DNA of 64,000 nt from Leptothrix sp. (in: b-proteobacteria). GTDB taxonomy: Bacteria; Pseudomonadota; Gammaproteobacteria; Burkholderiales; Burkholderiaceae_C. The stretch spans positions 124,001 to 188,000 of the forward strand of contig PNKV01000002.1 in assembly GCA_013822685.1 (NCBI GenBank). Direction: 5' to 3'. The position numbers and the translations under genes are program-made. Under the pieces are notes generated by a model. The model worked only from the letters and a program-made list of their open reading frames with translations, had not been told where the DNA came from and ran no database searches. Below, piece by piece: positions 57,161 through 64,000 of this stretch. How positions within the stretch are numbered: position 1 is the stretch's first letter; the number at the start of each line of letters is the position of its first letter.

Positions 57161-58129
57161 ATGAACCTGCCTTTGCTGACTTTTTCAAACCCTGATTTGC
57201 ACGCCCGCCTGACCAGCGATGACGCCACCCTCCGCCGCCTGGCCTTGATTGAAGTGGCCGAACTGGAGGATGAAGACCTGGTGCCCTGGTTGCTGCAAGC
57301 GTTGAAGGACACCGATGCCGAAGTGCGCACCGAGGCCGCCGAACGCCTGGCTTATTGGGAGCAGGACGCCACCGTGCAAGCCTTGGTTGACGCCCTGGAA
57401 GACCCCGTGCAGGAAGTGCGAGAAGCCGCGGCCCACAGCTTGAGTGAACTCAAACTGAGCACGGCCGGAACCTCGTTGCTGCCCGCGGTGCAGCATGCTG
57501 ATGCGTTTGTGCGTGCCAGTGCCTTGCGGGCCTTGCGCGAACTGCGCGTGCCCGAAAGCTACACACCGGCCTTGCAATGCCTGGACGATGCCGACGCCCG
57601 TGTGCGGCTGGAGGCCGTGGGCGTACTGGGGTGGCTCAAGCAGGAAGCGGCCTTGAGCGGCCTGGCCTGGATCGCCCAACACGATGCGCAAGCGGAGGTG
57701 CGCCACGCCGCGGTGGGCGCCCTGGGCTATGCGCCCGACGACCGTGTCTTGCCCGCCTTGCTGGCTGCGCTGGCCGACGCGGCCTGGCAGGTTCGCGAAG
57801 AGGCCGCCACCACCTTGGGCAAGCTGAAGCTGCCCGGCGCAGGCAGCGCCTTGATCGCCGCCTTGGACGACGCCTATTGGCAAGTGCGCCAGCGCGCCGT
57901 TCGCGCGCTGGGCCAATTGCGGCTGATTCAGGCGGTGCCGGTGGTGGCAAGCCTGCTCTCGCACAGCATCGTCAACCTGCGCAAGGAATCGGTCATTGCC
58001 CTGGGCGAGATCCGCGACCGCTCTGCCTTGGTGGCCTTGGAAGGCGCCTTGGCCGACCCTGATCCGGAAGTGCGCAAGGTGGCCCGCTTGGCGGTGTCGC
58101 AGATCGCTCAAGGCGCCGGGTTGGGGTAG
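57161..58129 (+). CDS. HEAT-repeat protein (PBS-lyase type)
   Basis: A 322-residue helical solenoid with about eight to nine repeats of roughly 31 residues, each with a pattern like D-x-D-x-E-V-R-x-E-A-A-x-x-L-G. Repeats of this type occur in phycobilin lyases and in many scaffold or maturation proteins. It starts four bases after the ABC ATPase gene, so it belongs to the operon and may help cofactor insertion or subunit assembly of the redox enzyme; this is inference. Its end overlaps the convergent aldo/keto reductase gene by 22 bases. Confidence 0.82.
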   Translation: MNLPLLTFSNPDLHARLTSDDATLRRLALIEVAELEDEDLVPWLLQALKDTDAEVRTEAAERLAYWEQDATVQALVDALEDPVQEVREAAAHSLSELKLSTAGTSLLPAVQHADAFVRASALRALRELRVPESYTPALQCLDDADARVRLEAVGVLGWLKQEAALSGLAWIAQHDAQAEVRHAAVGALGYAPDDRVLPALLAALADAAWQVREEAATTLGKLKLPGAGSALIAALDDAYWQVRQRAVRALGQLRLIQAVPVVASLLSHSIVNLRKESVIALGEIRDRSALVALEGALADPDPEVRKVARLAVSQIAQGAGLG

Positions 58130-59157
58130 CGGTCATGGATGGCGTTTATGCCGTCCAGCACCGCCTGCGGCAGGCTCACATCCACGCTGGCAATGTTGCT
58201 GCGCAATTGCGCCAAGGTGGTCGCGCCAATGATGTTGCTGGTGACAAAGTCGCGGCCATTCACGAAGGCGAGGGCGCCTTGCGCAGGATCGATGCCATGC
58301 TGCCTGAACAGATCCACGTAAGCCTGCGTGGCCAGCCCGGTGTTCTCGCCGTGGTAACGCGTGAAGCGATCGAACAAGGTCAATCGGGCGCCAGCTGGGC
58401 GCTGGCCATTGAGGTACTTGCCACTCAGCACGCCGAAGGCCAGTGGCGAATAAGCCAGCAGGCCCACGTCTTCATGCAATGACATTTCTGACAGGCCCGT
58501 CTCAAAACTGCGGTTGACCAGGCTGTAGGCGTTCTGGATGCTGGCCATGCGTGGCAAATCACGGGTCTCGGCGTGGTGAATGAACTTGCCCAGCCCCCAA
58601 GGCGATTCATTGGACACGCCAAAGTGGCGGATCTTGCCGGCCTTGACCAGGTCTTGCAGCGCCTCCAGCGTCTCCAGGATTGGCACGGTCACCGCGTCCT
58701 TGATGTGCTCGTAATTGCGCTGGCCAAAGATGTTGGTGGGGCGGTCAGGCCAGTGCAATTGGTACAGGTCGATGTGCTCGGTCTGCAGGCGCTTCAGGCT
58801 GTCATTCACCGCTTCAAACAGGTTCTGCCGGTTGAAGTTCAGGCGCCCGCCGCGGATGTGCGAGGGGCGCGCGGCCTGGTGCGAGGGGCCGGCGGCCTTG
58901 GTGGCCAGCACGATGTCTTGGCGGCGGCCAGTCTTTTTCAGCCAGGTGCCGATGTACTGCTCGGTCAGGCCCTGGGTCTGGGGCTTGGGCGGCACGGGGT
59001 ACATCTCGGCGGTGTCGATCAGGTTGATGCCTGAATCCAGCGCCACATCCAATTGCTCGTGGGCCTCAGCTTCCGTGTTTTGCTCGCCCCAGGTCATGGT
59101 GCCCAAAGCGATCAGGCTGACCTTCAGGCCAGTGCGGCCCAGTTCGCGGTATTTCAT
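58108..59157 (-). CDS. tas: Aldo/keto reductase, Tas-like
   Basis: A 349-residue TIM-barrel NADP-dependent oxidoreductase. The start KYRELGRTGLKVSLIALGTMTWGEQN and the active-site segment NLIDTAEMYPVPPKPQTQG match E. coli Tas, including the catalytic Asp and Tyr; LATKAAG supplies the Lys. The final part has SNIIGATTLAQLRSNI for cofactor binding. ATG 59157 follows TGGAGAA. Confidence 0.9.
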   Translation of the reverse strand: MKYRELGRTGLKVSLIALGTMTWGEQNTEAEAHEQLDVALDSGINLIDTAEMYPVPPKPQTQGLTEQYIGTWLKKTGRRQDIVLATKAAGPSHQAARPSHIRGGRLNFNRQNLFEAVNDSLKRLQTEHIDLYQLHWPDRPTNIFGQRNYEHIKDAVTVPILETLEALQDLVKAGKIRHFGVSNESPWGLGKFIHHAETRDLPRMASIQNAYSLVNRSFETGLSEMSLHEDVGLLAYSPLAFGVLSGKYLNGQRPAGARLTLFDRFTRYHGENTGLATQAYVDLFRQHGIDPAQGALAFVNGRDFVTSNIIGATTLAQLRSNIASVDVSLPQAVLDGINAIHDRYPNPAP

Positions 59158-59232
59158 GAGTTCTCCAAACCTGCGCAAATCTTCGGGAGAGGCATCGTGT
59201 CATGCCGCCATCAACCTTGCAGCCACGCGGCC

Positions 59233-59262
59233 TTGAATAATATGTAGACCAGTCGTTATAAT
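59233..59262 (+). promoter_or_regulatory. Promoter and candidate operator of the TetR/MBL pair
   Basis: TATAAT (59257-59262) and TTGAAT (59233-59238) are 18 bases apart. The spacer contains TAGACCAGTC (59245-59254), whose GAC-ca-GTC core resembles operators of LmrA/YxaF-type TetR regulators. Transcription would start at about the ATG at 59269, and no ribosome site is present, so the mRNA is probably leaderless. Confidence 0.55.
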
Positions 59263-59268
59263 TGCGCC

Positions 59269-59835
59269 ATGAATGCCAGACAACGATTGATCGACACCAC
59301 CGCACGCCTGCTGCAAACCGCCGGATACCACAACACTGGTTTGAACCAGATCGTGGCTGAAAGTGGTGCGCCCAAGGGCTCGCTGTACCACTACTTTCCG
59401 GGGGGCAAGGTGGCCCTGGCCGTGGCTGCGCTGGACCAATCAGCCACGCAGCTGGCCCAAGCCTTGACCGCGCTGTGCTTGCCACATGCCCGTCCCGAGT
59501 CCGCCATTGCGGCGGTCATCGACTTCTTCATCGCGGAGCTGGAATCCTCCAACTTCACCAAAGGCTGCCCCGTGGCCACCACCACGCTGGAGCAGGCGTC
59601 CCTCACACCTGAGATCCGCGAGGCGTGTGCTCGCGCCTATCGCCTGTGGCAAGACGGCCTGCAGGCCTACTTCAGCGGCCATGGCATCGCGCAGGCGGCC
59701 TTCTTGGCCGAGAACCTGTTGATGCTGGTCGAAGGCGCTTTGCTGCTCGCTCGTGCCCAGCACAACTGCGATCCTTTGCGCCGCCTCAAAACCCACCTGT
59801 CCATCCTCATCCAATCCGCCAAGGGAGCGTTCTGA
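59269..59835 (+). CDS. TetR family regulator, LmrA/YxaF type
   Basis: A 188-residue regulator with helix-turn-helix GLNQIVAESGAPKGSLYHYFPGGKVAL at about residues 25-51. The C-terminal part has the GCPVATTTLE and LVEGALLLARA features of LmrA/YxaF-type domains. Likely autoregulated through the palindrome overlapping its promoter. It shares its stop codon with the start of the next gene (TGATG), so that gene is coregulated. Confidence 0.88.
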   Translation: MNARQRLIDTTARLLQTAGYHNTGLNQIVAESGAPKGSLYHYFPGGKVALAVAALDQSATQLAQALTALCLPHARPESAIAAVIDFFIAELESSNFTKGCPVATTTLEQASLTPEIREACARAYRLWQDGLQAYFSGHGIAQAAFLAENLLMLVEGALLLARAQHNCDPLRRLKTHLSILIQSAKGAF

Positions 59836-60719
59836 TGTTCAAGTATTTGTTGCCCCTCGTCATGGCGCTGGCCAGTTGGTCGGCCCACGCGCAAGCCAAA
59901 GCAGGCGTCGAATTCGCCATCGTCAAAACCGGCAAGACCACCGCGCTCAAAGGCATGATGGTGTCGGGTGGTGGATTCACCACCAAGGTCGATGGCAATT
60001 TCTCGGCCATCCTCGTCAAGCATGGCCAGACCCACTTTCTGTTTGATTCGGGCCTGGGCAGCAAAGTCGCCCAGCAATACCAACAAGACATGCCTTGGTG
60101 GGCCCGGGCCTTCTTCAAGTACGACGACCCGGTGGTGCCTGCCCGCCAGCAGCTGGACCAGGCGGGCATCCCGCCGATCGAGCGCATCTTCCTCAGTCAT
60201 GCGCATTGGGATCACGCGAGCGGGTTGGGTGATTTCCCCGAAGCGGTGGTGTGGGCCTCGCCTGAAGAGCTGCATGTGGTAGAGCATGCCGCGCCGGGCC
60301 TGGGGGGTAGCTGGCCGTCGCAGGTGTCCTTGAAATCCATCCGCTGGCAGGCGCTTGACTTCAAGCCTCAGCCCTACAAAGGCTTTGACCGCAGCCTTGA
60401 TGTGTTCGGGGATGGCACCGTGGTGTTGGTGCCCATGTTCGGCCACACGCCAGGCTCCATCGGCATGTTTGTCACCGTGGCTTCGGGCAAGCGCTTCTTT
60501 TTTTGCGGCGATGCAGTGTGGCGGGCTGATGCCTTGAAGGACGGGAGCCCCAAATTCTGGCCCGCCAGTCTGATCGTGGACAAAGACCGGGAGCAAACCC
60601 AACACACCATCGAGCAAATGCGTGAACTGCTCAAGCAAGACCCTGCGCTGGTGGTGGTGCCAGCCCATGACGACACGGTTCAGGCCGGCTTGGGATACTT
60701 TCCCCTATGGGTGAAGTGA
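59835..60719 (+). CDS. Secreted MBL-fold metallo-hydrolase
   Basis: A 294-residue protein with a signal peptide ending near SAHAQA and the metallo-beta-lactamase zinc motif SHAHWDHASGL (H-x-H-x-D-H). Later ligands are in FGHTPGSIG, CGDAVWRADAL and PAHDD. This resembles lactonase or arylsulfatase-like MBL proteins rather than true beta-lactamases. It is coupled to the TetR gene, so its substrate or product may be the inducer. Confidence 0.85.
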   Translation: MFKYLLPLVMALASWSAHAQAKAGVEFAIVKTGKTTALKGMMVSGGGFTTKVDGNFSAILVKHGQTHFLFDSGLGSKVAQQYQQDMPWWARAFFKYDDPVVPARQQLDQAGIPPIERIFLSHAHWDHASGLGDFPEAVVWASPEELHVVEHAAPGLGGSWPSQVSLKSIRWQALDFKPQPYKGFDRSLDVFGDGTVVLVPMFGHTPGSIGMFVTVASGKRFFFCGDAVWRADALKDGSPKFWPASLIVDKDREQTQHTIEQMRELLKQDPALVVVPAHDDTVQAGLGYFPLWVK

Positions 60720-60790
60720 GGGGCACCGCTTATCCTCTGAGATCTGATCGTTTCTCATTTAACGATTCAAAATAAATCGGAGGTTCATCC

Positions 60791-61855
60791 ATGTCCACCC
60801 ACCGCGTTTTGTCAGCCGTGTTGTATGCCTGCTTGCTGGCCACTGCCCCGCAGGTATGGGCCGCAGCCACCCCCTCGGCTGATGGCGAGTTGATCCCCGC
60901 TGGCGAGGCGGAGGCCACGGCCGCCATGGTCACGGGCATCCGTGCCATGGTTCAAAAGGGCTTTGATGAGAACGGCCATGCTTTCCGAGACGCCCACCGC
61001 AAGGCGCATGGCTGTGTTCAGTCCACCTTCACCGTGCTGGGCCAACTGCCACCAGCCCTCGCGCAGGGCCTGTTCGCCACGCCCCGTTCCTACAACGCGG
61101 TGGTCCGCTTTTCAAACGGGTCAGGCCAAAGCCAGGACGACCACACTGGCGATGCCCGCGGCATGGCGGTCAAGGTCATGGGGGTGGGCGGCCAGAAGCT
61201 GCTGAGCGATGAGCAGTCGGCCAGCACACAGGACTTCCTGATGATGAACAGCCCGGTGTTCTTCATCCGCGATGCAGACGACTACGTGGTGTTCCAGAAA
61301 GCCATGTCGACCAATGCCTTCACTGCGGCCGGCTGGCTGGCGGCGCACTTGTTCCATGAAACCGCCATCCTGCTGGCCATCCAGGGCCGCAAGGTGGTCA
61401 ACCCCTTGGCCTCGCAATACTGGAGCACCACGCCTTCCAAGCTGGGCACCCAGCAGATGAAGTTCTCGGCCAAGCCTTGCGCGGGCAGCACGTTCAATAC
61501 CACGTCCAACACCAAGGATCGCCTGGGCGACAACTTGACCTCGCAATTGGCCACGGGCGGTGCCTGCTTCGATTTCATGGTTCAGACGCGGGTCAAGCCC
61601 AGCACCATGCCCATTGAAGACCCCACCTTCGAATGGAAAGAAAAGGAGTCACCTTTCATCCCGGTGGCCAAGATCCAGATCGGCGCCCAGGTGCCTGAGC
61701 AGGGTGAGGCTTGCGAAATCCGCTCCTTCACGCCTTGGCATTCGATCGCCGAGCACCGTCCGCTGGGCGGCATCTCGCGGGTGCGCAAGGACGTCTACGT
61801 CGAGATCTCCAAGATGCGCCATCAACTCAATGGCCAGCCCCGCATCGAGCCCTGA
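60791..61855 (+). CDS. Secreted catalase-like heme protein (SrpA type)
   Basis: A 354-residue exported protein of the catalase-like superfamily, with a signal ending near WAAA. The distal-side sequence is DAHRKAHGC, VVRFSNGSGQSQDDHTGDARGMAVKV follows, and FLMMNSPVFF matches the family core. Near the C-terminus, where catalases carry R-x-F-x-Y with the heme-ligating Tyr, the sequence reads RSFTPWHSIAEHRPLGG, with no Tyr at that place. GGAGG precedes the ATG. Activity on peroxide is uncertain. Confidence 0.8.
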   Translation: MSTHRVLSAVLYACLLATAPQVWAAATPSADGELIPAGEAEATAAMVTGIRAMVQKGFDENGHAFRDAHRKAHGCVQSTFTVLGQLPPALAQGLFATPRSYNAVVRFSNGSGQSQDDHTGDARGMAVKVMGVGGQKLLSDEQSASTQDFLMMNSPVFFIRDADDYVVFQKAMSTNAFTAAGWLAAHLFHETAILLAIQGRKVVNPLASQYWSTTPSKLGTQQMKFSAKPCAGSTFNTTSNTKDRLGDNLTSQLATGGACFDFMVQTRVKPSTMPIEDPTFEWKEKESPFIPVAKIQIGAQVPEQGEACEIRSFTPWHSIAEHRPLGGISRVRKDVYVEISKMRHQLNGQPRIEP

Positions 61856-61922
61856 GTATCCGCATTGGCGCACTGCCGATAGACTGCACCTTTGAACACC
61901 CATTCACAGGAGCTTCTTCTGC

Positions 61923-63635
61923 ATGCCCCATAACGTCAGCTTGATCTCCACCATTGCCACAGGCTTTGGGCTTGCCCTCATTTTCGGCTTCATTGCTTCG
62001 CGCCTGAGAGTGCCGCCGTTGGTGGGCTATCTGCTGGCCGGCATCGTGATCGGCCCAGCCACCCCCGGCTTCGTTGCAGACATGGACCTGGCGGGGCAGT
62101 TGTCCGAAATTGGGGTGATGCTGTTGATGTTGGGCGTGGGCCTGCATTTCTCGCTGGCCGATCTTCTGGCCGTCAAGCGCATTGCCATCCCGGGGGCCAT
62201 CCTTCAGATCACGGTGGCGACCGCCATGGGCATGGGCACGGCCATGTTGTGGGGCTGGAGCCTGGGTGGAGCCCTGGTCTTTGGCCTGTCCTTGTCGGTG
62301 GCCAGCACGGTGGTGCTGCTCAAGGCGCTGGAAGCGCGCAACGTGCTGGAGTCGGTCAACGGCCGCATCGCCGTGGGGTGGTTGGTGGTGGAAGACCTGG
62401 TCATGGTGCTGGTGCTGGTGTTGCTGCCGGCGCTGGCACCCATGTTGGGCGGCACAACCGACCCGCAGGCTGCCGCCTCCGGCCAAAGCCTCTGGCTCAC
62501 CTTGGGGCTGACCTTGGGCAAGGTGGCCACCTTCATCGCGCTGATGCTGGTGGTGGGGCGGCGCGTGTTCCCGAAGGTGCTGTGGTTGGTGGCCAAGACT
62601 GGCTCGCGCGAGTTGTTCACGCTGTGCGTGGTGGCCACGGCAGTGGGCGTGGCCTATGGTTCGGCCAAGCTGTTTGACGTGTCTTTCGCGCTGGGTGCTT
62701 TCTTCGCCGGGATGATGATGCGCGAATCGGAATTCAGCCACCGCGCGGCCGAAGAATCCCTGCCGTTGCGCGATGCCTTCTCGGTGCTGTTTTTCGTGTC
62801 GGTGGGCATGCTGTTTGACCCCAGCGTGCTGCTGCAAGAGCCACTCAGGGTGCTCGTCGTGGTGGCGATCATTATGGTCGGCAAGACGCTCGCCGCCATG
62901 GCGCTGGTGCTGGCCTTCCGCTATCCGCTCAACAGCGCTTTGACGGTCAGCGCCAGCTTGGCGCAGATTGGCGAGTTCTCCTTCATCCTGGCAGGGCTGG
63001 GCGTGGGGCTCAAACTACTGACACCTGAAGGCTACAGCCTCATCCTGGCCGGCGCCCTGATATCCATTGCTTTGAATTCATTGTTGTTCGCGGCCATCGA
63101 GCCGGCACAGAACTGGATCCGGTCGCGCTCGGCACTGGCGCGCAGCCTGGAACTGCGCGACGACCCCTTAGCCGAGCTGCCCATGTCCGTGCCCCAATCG
63201 GTGCTCACTGGCCAAGTGGTTCTGGTGGGCCACGGCCGGGTGGGCAGCCGCATTGCCCAGGCCCTGGTCGACCGCAATCTGCCTTTTGTGGTGGCTGAGG
63301 AAAACCGCGAAGTGGTGGAGCAACTGCGCGCCAACAACATCCCGGCCGTCTGGGGCAATGCGTCTGACCCCTCAGTGCTGATTCAGGCCCACGTGGCGCG
63401 GGCCGGCATGCTCGTCATCGCCACGCCCGATTCGTTCAACGTGCGCAAGATGGTGGAGATCGCGCGCACCCTGAACCCCGCCATCGAGGTGGTGGTGCGC
63501 ACCCACAACGAGGCCGAAGGCCGACTGTTGGAGCAAGACGAAGTGGGCAAGATTTTCATCGGTGAACACGAACTGGCCCAAGCCATGCTGGGCCATGTCC
63601 TGTTCAGAATGGGGCATGACCTTCGCCGAACATGA
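61923..63635 (+). CDS. ybaL: Monovalent cation:proton antiporter, KefB/YbaL type
   Basis: A 570-residue CPA2-family antiporter. About 12 membrane segments occupy residues 5-390, including the family stretch VPPLVGYLLAGIVIGPATPG. A cytoplasmic TrkA-N (RCK) domain has the nucleotide-binding GHGRVGSRIAQAL near residue 438. The length and lack of a quinone oxidoreductase partner gene suggest the YbaL subgroup. Its end overlaps the convergent dioxygenase gene by about 32 bases. Confidence 0.88.
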   Translation: MPHNVSLISTIATGFGLALIFGFIASRLRVPPLVGYLLAGIVIGPATPGFVADMDLAGQLSEIGVMLLMLGVGLHFSLADLLAVKRIAIPGAILQITVATAMGMGTAMLWGWSLGGALVFGLSLSVASTVVLLKALEARNVLESVNGRIAVGWLVVEDLVMVLVLVLLPALAPMLGGTTDPQAAASGQSLWLTLGLTLGKVATFIALMLVVGRRVFPKVLWLVAKTGSRELFTLCVVATAVGVAYGSAKLFDVSFALGAFFAGMMMRESEFSHRAAEESLPLRDAFSVLFFVSVGMLFDPSVLLQEPLRVLVVVAIIMVGKTLAAMALVLAFRYPLNSALTVSASLAQIGEFSFILAGLGVGLKLLTPEGYSLILAGALISIALNSLLFAAIEPAQNWIRSRSALARSLELRDDPLAELPMSVPQSVLTGQVVLVGHGRVGSRIAQALVDRNLPFVVAEENREVVEQLRANNIPAVWGNASDPSVLIQAHVARAGMLVIATPDSFNVRKMVEIARTLNPAIEVVVRTHNEAEGRLLEQDEVGKIFIGEHELAQAMLGHVLFRMGHDLRRT

Positions 63636-64000
63636 AGCTGGACACCGTGATGCCGCCGAAGAAGTTGTCTTCGTGGTAAACGCATCGGGCGCTTTCGCCT
63701 TCAGCGGCGCCCACGGCCACCATCAGCGGCACGAGGTGATCTTCACGCGGGTGCGCCATGCGCGCGGCGGGTGCCGAAGCCCAATCGAGCAAGCGCCGGG
63801 ACCGTTCGGCCGGGCTTGAATCGACTAACGCGCTTTGCAGCCATTGGTCAAAGGCCTTGGATGCGGCCTGGCCACCGGGGCCGAAGGCGCGCAGGTTGTG
63901 ATAGCTCAAGCCGCTGCCAATGATGAGCACGCCTTCGTCTCGCAAAGGCGCGAGGATTCGGCCCAGGGCCAGGTGCTCGGCCGGGTCATAGCTGCTTTTC
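63604..64000 (-). CDS. DODA-type extradiol ring-cleavage dioxygenase (partial)
   Basis: Only the C-terminal 131 codons are present; the gene continues beyond the right edge. IIGSGLSYHNLRAFG supplies a metal- or substrate-site His, and HPREDHLVPLMVAVGAA is the conserved C-terminal block of the DODA/YgiD family, which opens catechol-like rings such as DOPA. Confidence in the family is good; the true substrate is not known. Confidence 0.85.
   Translation of the reverse strand, partial: KSSYDPAEHLALGRILAPLRDEGVLIIGSGLSYHNLRAFGPGGQAASKAFDQWLQSALVDSSPAERSRRLLDWASAPAARMAHPREDHLVPLMVAVGAAEGESARCVYHEDNFFGGITVSSFMFGEGHAPF

Noticed and set aside
57161..58129. Internal repeats in the HEAT gene as a DNA repeat or CRISPR-like array
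   Set aside because: Repetition is at protein level (helical repeats about 31 residues long); DNA copies are divergent with no spacers.

Overview
The window is a GC-rich betaproteobacterial chromosome segment, most likely from the Burkholderiales (Comamonadaceae or a neighbouring family). The evidence is the gene order purA-phosphoribosyltransferase-tRNA-Leu-rnr, the run rpsB-tsf-pyrH-frr-uppS-cdsA-dxr-rseP-bamA-skp-lpxD-fabZ-lpxA-lpxB-rnhB, an EF-P with arginine at position 32 beside its rhamnosyltransferase EarP, and a PEP-CTERM protein.

Region by region: 1-4.8 kb holds purA, a phosphoribosyltransferase, two identical tRNA-Leu(CAG) genes and RNase R. 4.8-20.3 kb is a long plus-strand housekeeping block for translation, nucleotide metabolism, isoprenoid and phospholipid synthesis, outer-membrane assembly and lipid A. 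20.4-23.6 kb has a Bax-inhibitor-like membrane protein and an AsmA-like protein. 23.6-31.4 kb is a minus-strand series: TonB-dependent receptor, YfiR-like protein, hybrid histidine kinase, GST and flavin monooxygenase-like protein with stop/start overlaps or direct abutment, then dnaB behind a 60-base gap with two DnaA-box-like 9-mers. 31.5-35.4 kb carries an esterase-earP-efp group and a carotenoid oxygenase divergent from a TetR regulator. 36.1-41.9 kb carries uvrC, a lipoprotein, pgsA, HU, tRNA-Val, a PpiD-like foldase and tRNA-His.

42-51 kb is accessory. It opens next to tRNA-His with a decayed tyrosine integrase. It then has a PEP-CTERM protein and two small paralogous genes, each with a consensus LexA box (CTGT-N8-ACAG) ending one base before its ATG. 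Three tiny membrane segments in this zone share the motif D-W-x-[LV]-D: the C-terminus of the first SOS protein, a 37-residue peptide immediately upstream of the second, and a 27-residue peptide at 48.6 kb. The two SOS loci look like fused and split versions of one two-part system. A zinc-ribbon metallopeptidase, a 2Fe-2S ferredoxin, an alpha/beta hydrolase, an M14 carboxypeptidase-like protein and lysine/alanine-rich DNA-binding proteins follow.

51.2-58.1 kb is a self-contained operon: a GntR/UTRA regulator with its own palindrome, a flavoprotein and a two-cluster ferredoxin resembling APS-reductase or fumarate-reductase subunits, a complete SsuABC/TauABC-type ABC transporter and a HEAT-repeat protein. 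It is probably an uptake and redox-conversion pathway whose substrate is not identifiable here. 58.1-64 kb has an aldo/keto reductase, a TetR regulator with a secreted metallo-beta-lactamase-fold protein, a secreted catalase-like protein, a KefB/YbaL-type antiporter and a partial DODA-type dioxygenase at the edge.
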